Positions 8,407 to 16,623 are shown, numbered from the stretch's first letter. The stretch is 39,379 nt of DNA from Mobilisporobacter senegalensis (GCF_003752155.1 NZ_RJVG01000004.1:331772-371150), one strand, 5' to 3'. The notes: generated by a model not told the origin, from the sequence alone. Made by a program: numbers and translations.

Positions 8407-8436
8407 TTCAAACCACATTGAATTTTAGCCCCACTT
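8383..8436. terminator. 26-bp hairpin between convergent genes
   Basis: Arms 8383-8408 and 8411-8436 pair over 26 positions with one G.U and one mismatch around a CA centre. The core is GGGCTAAAATTCA and its complement. It sits 3 nt after the vanT stop and 64 nt after the tandem-MerR stop, so it probably ends transcripts from both sides. No strong T-run is present. Confidence 0.65.
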
Positions 8437-8438
8437 GA

Positions 8439-10568
8439 TTATTTCATTTGATAGATATACTCCAGACGGTTCCCTAATCTACTAAGAATTTCATTGGTGA
8501 TTGTACCGCACCTTTCTGCAAAATCCTCACAGCGTATTTCTTCCTCTCCGTCTTTTCCTATTATGGTAGCAATATCATTGGGTTTTACTTCCTTGATCTC
8601 AGTTACATCAACGATTAATTGATCCATGCAAATACGCCCAAGAATAGGAGCCTTTTTATCATGAATCAGGATATATCCACTTTCTCCCGACAGACTTCTT
8701 GGAATTCCATCTGCGTACCCGATGGTTATGACCGCAATTTTCATATCCTTTGGGGAGGTAAAGGTTCTGCCATAACTGACACTTTCATTCCTTGACAGCT
8801 CTCTTACCAATGCTATCCTTGCTTTTACAGACATAACCGGCTGCAGATTCAAAGTAGTTTTTGTTTTATTGGAATTACTTAAAATTCCATATAAGGCAAT
8901 CCCAATGCGGGCATAGTCACATCGGGGCTCCTTATAGTTTAAAATTCCATAACTGCTTTGATAATGTAGTTTTCCCGGATTATACCCTTTTGACTTAAGG
9001 TAAGAAACTGTTTTAAAGTAGTGTTCTATTTGCATCTTACTGTAAATAATATCTTCTTCTTTTAAACTGTCTGCCACACTAAGATGAGTAAATATACCAT
9101 CAACAATGATATTCTTCATCTTATAAATCCCTTCCAGTTCCTCAAAATGATTATAATCTTCTCCAAGTCTGTGCATACCCGTATCCAATTTGATATGTAC
9201 CCTGATCTTCTTCCCGGATCTGTTTAAAGTATCGGCATATTCATAATTTAATACTGTCTGCATTAAACAGTACTTTATAAGACAATCTATATCCTTTGGA
9301 TTCGTAAATCCAAGTATAAGTATATCCCCTTTGATTCCATTCTTTCGAAGTCCCACTCCTTCTGCTAATGTTGCGACTCCAAATACTTTGACTCCTTCAT
9401 TTTCTAATGTTCTTGCGATTCTGATATCTCCATGACCATAAGCATTGGCTTTCACAATAGCCATAAGTTTACATCCATCAGGTAAACTATTTTGTAACTC
9501 TTTTGCATTATCCTTTAACGCATCAAGATTTATTTCTGCCCAGGCCCTGCCTGTCTTTGAAGGTTCGTTTTTTTTTAGTTTGGTTTGGATTAAGACCATG
9601 ACCCAGGCAAATAGGAATGAACTTATACTCACTCCAAGAAAATGAACCAAACTATTATTTATTAATATTTTTTCAAGATTCACTGCTTTCCCAAAGCCTC
9701 TGATCAAAACAATCATCCAAGGATGAATGATATAAATGATTAATGAAATGGAACGCAGGCTTTTTTTACTTTTTCCATTTTTCAATAGTAAAAATTGGAA
9801 TAAAAAATACATACATGGAATTAAACCTATATACATACTATCATGTCTTTGTAATTTAAAGCTGTAAAGTAACATTCCTTCTATAAAAAGAAGTATTATG
9901 GATAAAGTAAATCCTGTTATAGAGAGTTTTTTACTTATCTGTTTCTTCGAATGACCAATCCATACTCCAAGAGCCAGGAACATAGGTGCAAAAAAGATTC
10001 CATTTCTTGTATAAGAGGAAACTTTAAAAAGTAGATCATAAAATCCTTTTACAGCATCTGCCTTTACTACTAATCCATAATAACTGTCTCCTCCTAACCC
10101 TATAAGATATAATAGAAAGGAAATAAGCAAAACCCCACATATTTTTAATTTATACAATAGCCCTGTTATAATAAGTACTCCAAGGACTGCTGCCGGCAGA
10201 TACCATAAGTGATAAAAAGTCCCATCAAATATAATGTCCTTTACTATTTGATATACTGTAATATTCTTAAAATACCCTGCATACCAATTAAGAGGTAAAT
10301 AAAGGATAACTGAAATAAGATAAGTAATCCCCAGCTTTTTGCAAAATCCTATGATATATCTTGTATCCTTTTTTTCTATATGAGAATAGATAAAATATCC
10401 CGTGACCATAAAGAAGAATGGAACAGCTACCCTCGCTATGATACGTGTTAGAATAAAATCAGCTATTGCACTCATAGAAATGAGGGGAGAAGTATGGATT
10501 GCAACAATCAGAAAAGCTGCTGCTAAACGAAAAGAGTCAAGAGATGCATAACGTTTTAAATGATTCAT
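8439..10568 (-). CDS. vanT: Membrane-bound serine racemase VanT
   Basis: Two-domain protein of 709 aa. Residues 1 to about 335 are a multispan acyltransferase-3-type membrane domain (RLAAAFLIVAIHTSPL at the start), thought to import or handle L-serine. From about residue 343 (AWAEINLDALKDNAKEL) it is a PLP-dependent alanine/serine racemase. The PLP lysine is K373 in IVKANAYGHG, and the C-terminal part carries ICMDQLIVDVT. The product, D-serine, feeds VanG. The gene starts 1 nt after the vanXY stop with GGAGG inside vanXY, so translation is coupled. The fusion and gene order match vanG-type clusters. Chromosomal alanine racemase is excluded by the membrane domain. Confidence 0.95.
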   Translation of the reverse strand: MNHLKRYASLDSFRLAAAFLIVAIHTSPLISMSAIADFILTRIIARVAVPFFFMVTGYFIYSHIEKKDTRYIIGFCKKLGITYLISVILYLPLNWYAGYFKNITVYQIVKDIIFDGTFYHLWYLPAAVLGVLIITGLLYKLKICGVLLISFLLYLIGLGGDSYYGLVVKADAVKGFYDLLFKVSSYTRNGIFFAPMFLALGVWIGHSKKQISKKLSITGFTLSIILLFIEGMLLYSFKLQRHDSMYIGLIPCMYFLFQFLLLKNGKSKKSLRSISLIIYIIHPWMIVLIRGFGKAVNLEKILINNSLVHFLGVSISSFLFAWVMVLIQTKLKKNEPSKTGRAWAEINLDALKDNAKELQNSLPDGCKLMAIVKANAYGHGDIRIARTLENEGVKVFGVATLAEGVGLRKNGIKGDILILGFTNPKDIDCLIKYCLMQTVLNYEYADTLNRSGKKIRVHIKLDTGMHRLGEDYNHFEELEGIYKMKNIIVDGIFTHLSVADSLKEEDIIYSKMQIEHYFKTVSYLKSKGYNPGKLHYQSSYGILNYKEPRCDYARIGIALYGILSNSNKTKTTLNLQPVMSVKARIALVRELSRNESVSYGRTFTSPKDMKIAVITIGYADGIPRSLSGESGYILIHDKKAPILGRICMDQLIVDVTEIKEVKPNDIATIIGKDGEEEIRCEDFAERCGTITNEILSRLGNRLEYIYQMK

Positions 10569-10569
10569 C

Positions 10570-11322
10570 TTACTGCCTCCATAGGGTCACAATAAAACCG
10601 TCAACATTATTCCCTGATATCTGATACAAATCATTATCAGGGAGGTCTATTGTTGTCTTATGAGAATCTTTTCGAACATAAAACACTTCTGTCATTCTGG
10701 ACTTCTCTTTTAAGAAATAATGCTTTCCTTCATATGGAAACTCTTTCATGTGCTCAATATACTCTTCCAGACTCATATGATGATTCTTAATGATCTGGGA
10801 ATGAGGATATCCAACATACCTGAAGTGCCAAGGTTCGTGAGAAATCCCTGTTGTCCTCTCTTTCCCTTTTGCATATCTTTCAATAAAACCATACCTGGCC
10901 GCCTTTTGGCGGAACTCCCCGCATATTCCCGTATATGGAAAATCAGGCCGGATAAAATCAATGGATTCACTTTTTTCACTTAGATCTATGGCAAGTCCGG
11001 TCTGGTGCTCGCTCCGATCCGGCAATGCTACATATTTACGGGTAAATTCCATACCATTCTCTTTTAATGATTCTTCATAGATTTGTTCCTGTTCTTCTTT
11101 ACTGCGGTATCCGCTTACAGGAATGATCTTCCCCTTACTTCCAATGGTATCCAATAACCGGGATAATAAAGTAGATGCTTTTGTTTCCATACAGATATCT
11201 TTATATTCTGCATCCACTGGCATTAGAGGTATTTTCATACTGCTCTTAATGGGATGGTTTAGATTCACTAAAATTAAAGATCCTCTTCCCACGTCATCCT
11301 TATATAAATTTACTGTTCTCAT
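10570..11322 (-). CDS. vanXY: D,D-dipeptidase/D,D-carboxypeptidase VanXY
   Basis: Zinc metallopeptidase of the M15/VanY family, 250 aa, that hydrolyses D-Ala-D-Ala and trims pentapeptide precursors so that D-Ala-D-Ser-ending ones dominate. Motifs: SGYRS with R73, the SxHxxGxAxD motif as SEHQTGLAID with zinc ligands H106 and D113, and the ExWH motif as EPWH with E163 as catalytic base and H166 as third ligand. There is no signal peptide, which fits a cytoplasmic VanXY rather than a membrane-bound VanY. Its ATG overlaps the vanG stop as TAATG. It is complete. Confidence 0.93.
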   Translation of the reverse strand: MRTVNLYKDDVGRGSLILVNLNHPIKSSMKIPLMPVDAEYKDICMETKASTLLSRLLDTIGSKGKIIPVSGYRSKEEQEQIYEESLKENGMEFTRKYVALPDRSEHQTGLAIDLSEKSESIDFIRPDFPYTGICGEFRQKAARYGFIERYAKGKERTTGISHEPWHFRYVGYPHSQIIKNHHMSLEEYIEHMKEFPYEGKHYFLKEKSRMTEVFYVRKDSHKTTIDLPDNDLYQISGNNVDGFIVTLWRQ

Positions 11323-12371
11323 TACTCCAGCCCCAACTGAATCAGCTTGTCCAAAATATCTCCAAATTCTAATCCAATTCCTTTCATCATATTAGGGTAA
11401 CGGCTATGGGATGTAAAACCAGGAATCGTATTCACTTCATTAAATACAATTTCGCCATTTGGAGCTAGAAACATATCCACTCTGGCAAATCCCCTGCATC
11501 CAAGAGCACGATAAATGATAATTGCTGTTTTCTTTACTTTTTCTTTTAACCTTTTATCAATCCTTGCGGGCATATGAATTTTTGAGGTTTTTAAATTATA
11601 TTTCTCTACATAATCGAAGAAGCCATCTGCTAATTCAATTTCATCTACCTCTCCAATGGTAAGTTCCCCATTTCCAAGAACTGCACAACCCACTTCGAAC
11701 CCATCTATATTTTCTTCAATGATTACTTGATCATCGTATAAAAAAGCATTCTTAACTGCTTCCGTCAATTGTTCTTTCCCGTATACCTTTGTAATTCCAA
11801 AAGAAGATCCTGCTTTTACCGGTTTTACAAAAAGAGGGTATTGTAAATGTTTTGTTTGATCCATAATTTCCTTTTCTGAAGGCACAGAATCAAAAACTAC
11901 TGCCATTGGAGTTTTTACTCCTGCCAAAGCCACAAGTTTATGGGCCCGGTCCTTGTCCATACACAAGGCAGAAGCCAGGGCATTGCAGCCTACCAATGGA
12001 ATTCCTGCCAATTCAAGTAATCCCTGTACGGTTCCATCCTCACCATTTTTACCATGGAGCACAGGAAATGCGATATCAATTTTCGTCGTTTTGATATCCT
12101 CCCCATTGAACTCAAGAATTCCATGGATATCTCTGCTTGGAGAGATTGCTGCCGGAATACAAAGAAGTGCATCTTCATACCATCTATCTGTAGCAATTTT
12201 GTTAACATCCCCATAATAGTGAAACCAATTTCCCTGTCTTGTAATACCGATTAAAACTGTTTCATATTTTTCATTATTTATATTTGTAATCACTGAATAG
12301 GCAGATTGAAGTGAAACTTCATATTCAGAAGAACATCCTCCAAAAATAATTGCAACTTTTTTCTTTTCCAT
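11322..12371 (-). CDS. vanG: D-alanine--D-serine ligase VanG
   Basis: ATP-grasp ligase, 349 aa, joining D-Ala to D-Ser; the dipeptide ends peptidoglycan precursors with low vancomycin affinity. The N-terminus KKVAIIFGGCSSEYEVSLQS is the Ddl/Van signature. The substrate loop reads EKYNLKTSKIHMPARID, close to VanG/VanC-type enzymes and unlike the D-lactate ligases VanA and VanB. GFARVDMFL and FNEVNTIPGFT are the metal and C-terminal motifs. The ATG at 12371 (MEKKK) is chosen because TGGAGG lies 5 nt upstream; longer readings run through the terminator hairpin. Ser rather than Lac specificity also fits the VanT neighbour. Confidence 0.94.
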   Translation of the reverse strand: MEKKKVAIIFGGCSSEYEVSLQSAYSVITNINNEKYETVLIGITRQGNWFHYYGDVNKIATDRWYEDALLCIPAAISPSRDIHGILEFNGEDIKTTKIDIAFPVLHGKNGEDGTVQGLLELAGIPLVGCNALASALCMDKDRAHKLVALAGVKTPMAVVFDSVPSEKEIMDQTKHLQYPLFVKPVKAGSSFGITKVYGKEQLTEAVKNAFLYDDQVIIEENIDGFEVGCAVLGNGELTIGEVDEIELADGFFDYVEKYNLKTSKIHMPARIDKRLKEKVKKTAIIIYRALGCRGFARVDMFLAPNGEIVFNEVNTIPGFTSHSRYPNMMKGIGLEFGDILDKLIQLGLE

Positions 12372-12383
12372 AAAAACCTCCAT

Positions 12384-12433
12384 AAAAAAACTCTTTGATT
12401 TGTTACACTTATGGTAACAAATCAAAGAGTTTT
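12384..12433 (-). terminator. Terminator/attenuator hairpin before vanG
   Basis: Perfect 20-bp stem (12387-12406 with 12414-12433) with a 7-nt loop, followed on the minus strand by seven T and then directly by the vanG ribosome binding site ATGGAGG. It is a strong intrinsic terminator between vanRS and the resistance genes. A smaller 7-bp hairpin (12476-12493) follows the vanS stop. Confidence 0.85.
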
Positions 12434-12493
12434 AATCTTTCGTTTTTCAATAAGGATTTCTTGCTATTCTCTTTGGAAAATCATACGATTTTC

Positions 12494-13594
12494 TTAAGAG
12501 AGAAATGGAAGATAAATTTCAAATTCAATATTTTCATTTTCACTGGATGCGGTAATGGTACCCTTGTGCAGTTCGATGATCTCTTTCGCAATGGCTAACC
12601 CAAGGCCGGCACCCCCTGTTTTTGTACCACGGGAAGAATCCAGACGATAAAATTGTTCAAAGATACGATCCAGCTTTTCTTTTGGAATGGTATTCCCTTG
12701 ATTATGAAAAGTCATATGGATTCCGTCATTTACTCTTTTTACGATAATATGGATAGTGCTATTTTCATAACTGTAATTAATTGCATTTCGAATCAGATTA
12801 TCAAAGACTCTTTCCATCTTATTTGTATCGCACTTTATCTCCATATCCGGTTCAATCTCTAAACTGTATTGCAGATTCTTGGTATCAAAGATTGGTTTAA
12901 ATTCAAATGCTATCTGTTCCAGCATTCGTGATAAATTGATACGGCTCAGTTCCAGTGTGAGATTACTTAAATTAAATCTTGTTATCTCAAAGAATTCATT
13001 TATTAAATCCTCTAATCGTTCTGCTTTATCCAGGGATATGGATAGATATTTCTCACGTATTTTCTCTGAAATCTGGGGTTCATCACGAAGAAGTGTAAGA
13101 TATCCTATCACAGAGGTAAGGGGTGTTTTCAAATCATGGGCAAGATAGACAATTAGATCACTTTTGCGCTGTTCCGATTCTCTTGCCAATCTGGCATTAC
13201 GCAACGCATCCTGTTTCACATGATTCATCTGCTCTTCTATTTGTTTTAATTCCGGCGGAAGATGAATATAATCATCCCCGGGATCAACTAAGAGATTACT
13301 GGCAGCAGCTATTGTATCTACATAGCCTAATGTCTTTCTCCAATATATGAAGAATATGATAATAAATCCTATGACCCAGACGAATATTAAAAATAGTTCT
13401 ATATTGTTATTGATCGGTCGTAAAATTTCATAGATAAGGTCTCCACTATACCAGGTAAATCTTGAAAAGAAATATCTGGCCATTAAAAGTCCTATCACCA
13501 GGGAGATTGAAAATATTATAACTGTAGAGATAAACTGGAAAAATACTGCTCTTGTTAATCTTGAACCGGATAATTTATATTTACTATTATTCAA
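12494..13594 (-). CDS. vanS: Sensor histidine kinase VanS
   Basis: Membrane sensor kinase of 366 aa for the van cluster. Two membrane spans (about residues 17-40 and 66-84) flank a short extracellular loop of about 25 residues. The phosphoacceptor H153 is in YLAHDLKTPLTSVIGY. The N box NLIRNAINYS and the ATPase loops FYRLDSSRGTKTGGAGLGL follow. The short sensor loop fits the VanS class that responds to drug-related envelope signals. Its TTG start at 13594 lies inside the vanR end (8-nt overlap), with AGGA 7 nt upstream. Specificity for vancomycin is inferred from the cluster. Confidence 0.92.
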   Translation of the reverse strand: MNNSKYKLSGSRLTRAVFFQFISTVIIFSISLVIGLLMARYFFSRFTWYSGDLIYEILRPINNNIELFLIFVWVIGFIIIFFIYWRKTLGYVDTIAAASNLLVDPGDDYIHLPPELKQIEEQMNHVKQDALRNARLARESEQRKSDLIVYLAHDLKTPLTSVIGYLTLLRDEPQISEKIREKYLSISLDKAERLEDLINEFFEITRFNLSNLTLELSRINLSRMLEQIAFEFKPIFDTKNLQYSLEIEPDMEIKCDTNKMERVFDNLIRNAINYSYENSTIHIIVKRVNDGIHMTFHNQGNTIPKEKLDRIFEQFYRLDSSRGTKTGGAGLGLAIAKEIIELHKGTITASSENENIEFEIYLPFLS

Positions 13595-14291
13595 TGGTAT
13601 ATCCTACCCCCCAGACCGTTTTTATAAACTTTGGCTTTCTCGATGGTTCATTCATCTTTTCACGAAGTCTGGCTACATGGGTCATAACCGTATTATTATT
13701 ATCTAAATAATCTTCTCCCCAGACCGCTTCAAATAATTCCTCTGAAGATATGACCTTCCCTTTATGCTCACAAAGATACCAGAGAATTGAGAATTCAATT
13801 GGTGTTAACTGAAGCTGCTTTCCATATAAAATACATTTGTGGTTATCCTTATTAATAATTAACCCACTGAACTCTATTTCATTATTAGTTTCATTGGTGT
13901 CTTCAAACCCTTCCCCGTTATTATACTTTTTATATCTTCGGAGTTGTGTTTTCACACGAGCGGTTAATTCCAGGGGATTGAATGGCTTCGTTATGTAATC
14001 ATCCGCCCCAAGAGTTAAACCCATGATTTTATCCATATCTTCCACTTTTGCCGTAAGCATTATGATTGGAAAGAAATATTTCTCACGTATCTTCTGGCAG
14101 ATAGAAAATCCATCGATATCCGGAAGCATTACATCTAAAATAGCTAAATCAAGGGGTACGGATTCAATACATTCAAGTGCCTCTTTCCCCGTATAGAATT
14201 TATATACATTGTAATTATCATTTTTTAAATAAAGTTCAACCAAATCTGCTATTGATTGTTCATCTTCTACGACTAAAATATTTATACCCAT
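13587..14291 (-). CDS. vanR: Response regulator VanR (OmpR type)
   Basis: Transcription factor of 234 aa: receiver domain (residues 1-120; acidic pocket E9/D10, phosphoacceptor D53 in LAILDVMLPDIDG) and a C-terminal winged helix (about 138-232; LTPIEFSILWYL, GEDYLDNNNTVMTHVARLREK). It should activate the van promoters when phosphorylated by VanS. The ATG at 14291 (MGINILVVEDE) is preferred because receiver domains begin there. An in-frame TTG at 14327 abuts the only good ribosome binding site (AAAGGAG, 14328-14334) with no spacing. That site and the ATG are separated by a hairpin at 14301-14325. Confidence 0.92.
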   Translation of the reverse strand: MGINILVVEDEQSIADLVELYLKNDNYNVYKFYTGKEALECIESVPLDLAILDVMLPDIDGFSICQKIREKYFFPIIMLTAKVEDMDKIMGLTLGADDYITKPFNPLELTARVKTQLRRYKKYNNGEGFEDTNETNNEIEFSGLIINKDNHKCILYGKQLQLTPIEFSILWYLCEHKGKVISSEELFEAVWGEDYLDNNNTVMTHVARLREKMNEPSRKPKFIKTVWGVGYTIE

Positions 14292-14300
14292 TTTAAATTT

Positions 14301-14325
14301 GTGTGATTCCAAAATGAAATCACAC
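14301..14325 (-). promoter_or_regulatory. Hairpin between vanR ribosome binding site and ATG
   Basis: GTGTGATT (14301-14308) pairs perfectly with AATCACAC (14318-14325). AAAGGAG lies 2 nt upstream of it and the vanR ATG 9 nt downstream on the minus strand. Folding would shorten the distance from site to start from 36 to 11 nt, so the structure may be needed for vanR translation. Confidence 0.5.
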
Positions 14326-14362
14326 AACTCCTTTCACTTATCTGATTCTCATTAGTTAACCG

Positions 14363-14413
14363 CCCAATTCTAACTGTGTCTAATGATGTTCCCCAATTAC
14401 CCAGTCTAATCAT
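14363..14413 (-). promoter_or_regulatory. Direct repeats upstream of vanR
   Basis: Two related blocks written on plus: CCCAATT...GTCTAATGATG (14363-14388) and CCCAATT...GTCTAATCATC (14392-14414). The CCCAATT cores are 29 nt apart and the GTCTAAT cores 26 nt apart. They fill the 127-nt gap between the DJ-1 gene and vanR, where the vanR promoter must lie. They are candidate binding sites for VanR itself. Confidence 0.45.
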
Positions 14414-14418
14414 CAGAA

Positions 14419-14964
14419 TTAATATTGAACCGATGATTTAAGATTTTCTGCTGCTTCTTTCCCTTTATAGTGTTCTATTATAGCTGCTCCAAATTCAAGT
14501 GCAGTTCCAAGACCTTTACTTGTAATAATATTTTTGTCTTTTACTACTTTTTCATTGGTATAGATTGCTCCATTTAATTTTTCTTCGAATCCTGGAAAAC
14601 AGGTAGCCTTTTTCCCTTCTAAAATTCCATTCACTCCAAGTATACTTGGAGCTGCACAAATGGCTGCGATCATTTTATTCTCTTTATTATGCTTCTTCAA
14701 TAATTGAATCAGTTCTTCATGTTTCAAAAGGTTCGTCGTACCAGGCATCCCCCCCGGTAAGATCAACATATCTGCATTATCAAAGTCTATATCTTTAAAA
14801 TTAGCATCTGCGATTACAGGAATACTATGCCCTCCTGTGACCTCTTTTTTATCACTGATAGAAACCATAGTGATATCTATATTGGCCCTGCGGAGTAGAT
14901 CAACCACCATTAAGCCTTCTATTTCTTCGAATCCATTTGCCAGAAATATATAATTTTTATTCAT
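14419..14964 (-). CDS. DJ-1/PfpI family protein
   Basis: Cytoplasmic class I glutamine-amidotransferase-like protein of 181 aa, of the DJ-1/YajL/ThiJ subfamily. The N-terminus YIFLANGFEEIEGLMVVDLL carries the conserved glutamate, and the nucleophile-elbow cysteine sits in AAICAAPSILG (about residue 104). LILPGGMPGT is another family motif. Relatives act as protein or nucleotide repair enzymes, or chaperones, under oxidative or glyoxal stress; the exact reaction is uncertain. It has its own promoter (15012-15039) and GGGAGG ribosome binding site, and lies between the XrtG operon and the van cluster without clear functional ties to either. Confidence 0.9.
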   Translation of the reverse strand: MNKNYIFLANGFEEIEGLMVVDLLRRANIDITMVSISDKKEVTGGHSIPVIADANFKDIDFDNADMLILPGGMPGTTNLLKHEELIQLLKKHNKENKMIAAICAAPSILGVNGILEGKKATCFPGFEEKLNGAIYTNEKVVKDKNIITSKGLGTALEFGAAIIEHYKGKEAAENLKSSVQY

Positions 14965-15011
14965 AGTAACCTCCCAAAAATAATGTATTAGATATCTTTA
15001 TTCTAACTAAA

Positions 15012-15039
15012 ATTATAGTTCTTATCCAAATTTTTGCAA
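15012..15039 (-). promoter_or_regulatory. SigA-type promoter of the DJ-1 gene
   Basis: On the minus strand, TTGCAA (15034-15039), a 16-nt spacer, then TATAAT (15012-15017), about 48 nt upstream of the DJ-1 ATG. Confidence 0.55.
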
Positions 15040-15087
15040 GTAAGTCTACGGTAAAAATTATTATTTTATTGCATATTTCTTCTTAGA

Positions 15088-16149
15088 TTAATTTTTATCC
15101 TTAAATACCCACCTCATCTGGATCTGAAAACTCAGCATAAATAAGAATAAGTCCACAAACATTTTAATTACTGATTCATTCATTCCGATTAAGTGATATA
15201 AGCTGTTGACTCCTGTTGCTGAAGCATACATCTGGACTATACAAAGAATATAATAACGGATCGCAGTTTTCTTGTTTCCTTCCTTATTATGAAACACCTT
15301 GTTTTTATTCTGTATAAAATTATATATAGAAGAAATGAAACGGGCGATTACTGTACTAATGATAATATGATAATCTGAAGATATATCTTTTAATAGCAAA
15401 TTAAAAATAGTGAAAAGGCTAATGTCTATAACAAAAGATGATAATGCCATAATCAGGAATTTTGAAAATATAGCATATATTTTTAAAGAATCTACCAATG
15501 GACTAAAATGTGAAGATTGATTATTATTTAGATAAATGGTTTGAATTGGCACTTCTACTATATCAATCTTTTTCTCTTTTGTAGAAACCAGCATATTCAT
15601 CTCATATTCAAATCTTTCACCCTCTACCGGAAGTGCACTTTCCATTAAATTCCTGGGAAGTCCTCTTAGCCCTGTTTGTGTATCTGCAACGCTGATTCCA
15701 CATAACATACTTAATACTTTACAAGTAATGATATTTCCTGCTTTACTTCGAAATGGTATATGATTCTGGGAAAAATCCCGGCACCCCATAATTAAACAAT
15801 CCGGGTTTTTCACTAAATCCTGTGCACACTTAAGAATATCATCTATCTGATGCTGACCATCAGAATCTGCAGTAACTGCACCCACCACATCATTCCAGTG
15901 TGTTAATATGTAATTAAAAGCACTTTTTAAAGCACGTCCTTTACCAAGGTTCACTGCATGTTCTATGACTTTACATCCATAATCTTCTGCTGCCTGATGA
16001 TATAATGTATTATACTCGCCCCTGCTGCCATCATTTACGACCAGAATCTTTTGAAAACCTGATTCTTTCAAATTCTTAATTAAATGAAGCATCCTTTCAT
16101 CCGGATTCAGTGATGGAATAATAATTGCTACTTGTTCTTGAAAAATCAT
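15088..16149 (-). CDS. GT2 glycosyltransferase fused to a GtrA-like domain
   Basis: Membrane-associated sugar transferase of 353 aa, last gene of the XrtG operon. Residues 1-220 form a GT2 domain of dolichol-phosphate-mannose-synthase/GtrB type: VAIIIPSLNPDE, ILVVNDGS, HAVNLGKGRALKSAF and the acidic TADSDGQHQ, then RFEYEMNML. From about residue 230 to the end there are four hydrophobic spans of GtrA type (FVIDISLFTIFNLL and NKNKVFHNKEG). Such fusions usually make or flip a polyprenyl-phosphate sugar for glycosylation outside the cell. In this operon it may supply sugar to the other glycosyltransferase or to the sorted protein; that is inference. The start follows AAGGATAGGA. Confidence 0.88.
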   Translation of the reverse strand: MIFQEQVAIIIPSLNPDERMLHLIKNLKESGFQKILVVNDGSRGEYNTLYHQAAEDYGCKVIEHAVNLGKGRALKSAFNYILTHWNDVVGAVTADSDGQHQIDDILKCAQDLVKNPDCLIMGCRDFSQNHIPFRSKAGNIITCKVLSMLCGISVADTQTGLRGLPRNLMESALPVEGERFEYEMNMLVSTKEKKIDIVEVPIQTIYLNNNQSSHFSPLVDSLKIYAIFSKFLIMALSSFVIDISLFTIFNLLLKDISSDYHIIISTVIARFISSIYNFIQNKNKVFHNKEGNKKTAIRYYILCIVQMYASATGVNSLYHLIGMNESVIKMFVDLFLFMLSFQIQMRWVFKDKN

Positions 16150-16182
16150 ATTAGATATCCTATCCTTCTCATAATTTTTATC

Positions 16183-16623
16183 CTATTGTTTGTTTGCAAA
16201 GGATTTGTCTATAATATCCTGAGCCAGATTTTTTCTCTGCAAATCTGTAATAATATTGTTTTCAACCAGGCTGATAATAAATGACCTGGTTGGTGTTTCA
16301 CTAATTTCTATGGAAAATATATTCCACCCATATGGTTTAAGAACCTCCTGTATCTCTTTCAAAAAGAATTCAGTAATATTTTCTAATGTAGGATTGATAG
16401 AATTAAATGGTTCACAATCATTTAGAAATGTATTTTGATACTGCTCTAAAAATTTATCAATGGAATTCTCTACATTCTCAAATTTCACAAATTCTCCTTG
16501 CTGCTTGATCACATCAATTTGGATCTCCCATGTATGAGGATGCTTATCACCTAAAATTCCCTGGATAAATATTGCATGACTAGCATTCAGATAGAACTTG
16601 AATCTATATTGACTATATCTCAT
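16183..16623 (-). CDS. PTPS-like (6-pyruvoyl-tetrahydropterin synthase-related) protein
   Basis: Small protein of 146 aa, related to the PTPS/QueD fold. It keeps the three zinc-type histidines: H16 in NASHAIF and H28 and H30 in KHPHTWE. It also keeps the late glutamate motif SETPTRSF. The catalytic cysteine, expected between the first and second histidines in true QueD/PTPS enzymes, is absent, so ordinary pterin or queuosine chemistry is unlikely. It overlaps the end of the GGDEF-like gene by 11 nt. A homologous domain forms the N-terminus of the 1023-aa protein at the other end of the operon. PTPS-related proteins of this kind are known companions of XrtG in Firmicutes; their role is not established. 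Confidence 0.85.
   Translation of the reverse strand: MRYSQYRFKFYLNASHAIFIQGILGDKHPHTWEIQIDVIKQQGEFVKFENVENSIDKFLEQYQNTFLNDCEPFNSINPTLENITEFFLKEIQEVLKPYGWNIFSIEISETPTRSFIISLVENNIITDLQRKNLAQDIIDKSFANKQ

Noticed and set aside
12372-12425. Longer N-terminus for VanG
   Set aside because: The extension is the translation of the terminator hairpin; the ATG at 12371 has a proper ribosome binding site and the conserved family start.
14365-14420. Classical SigA promoter for vanR
   Set aside because: Only a weak TTGGGG-N18-TAGAAT match was found on the minus strand; it is too poor to list, although a weak -35 would suit an activator-dependent promoter.
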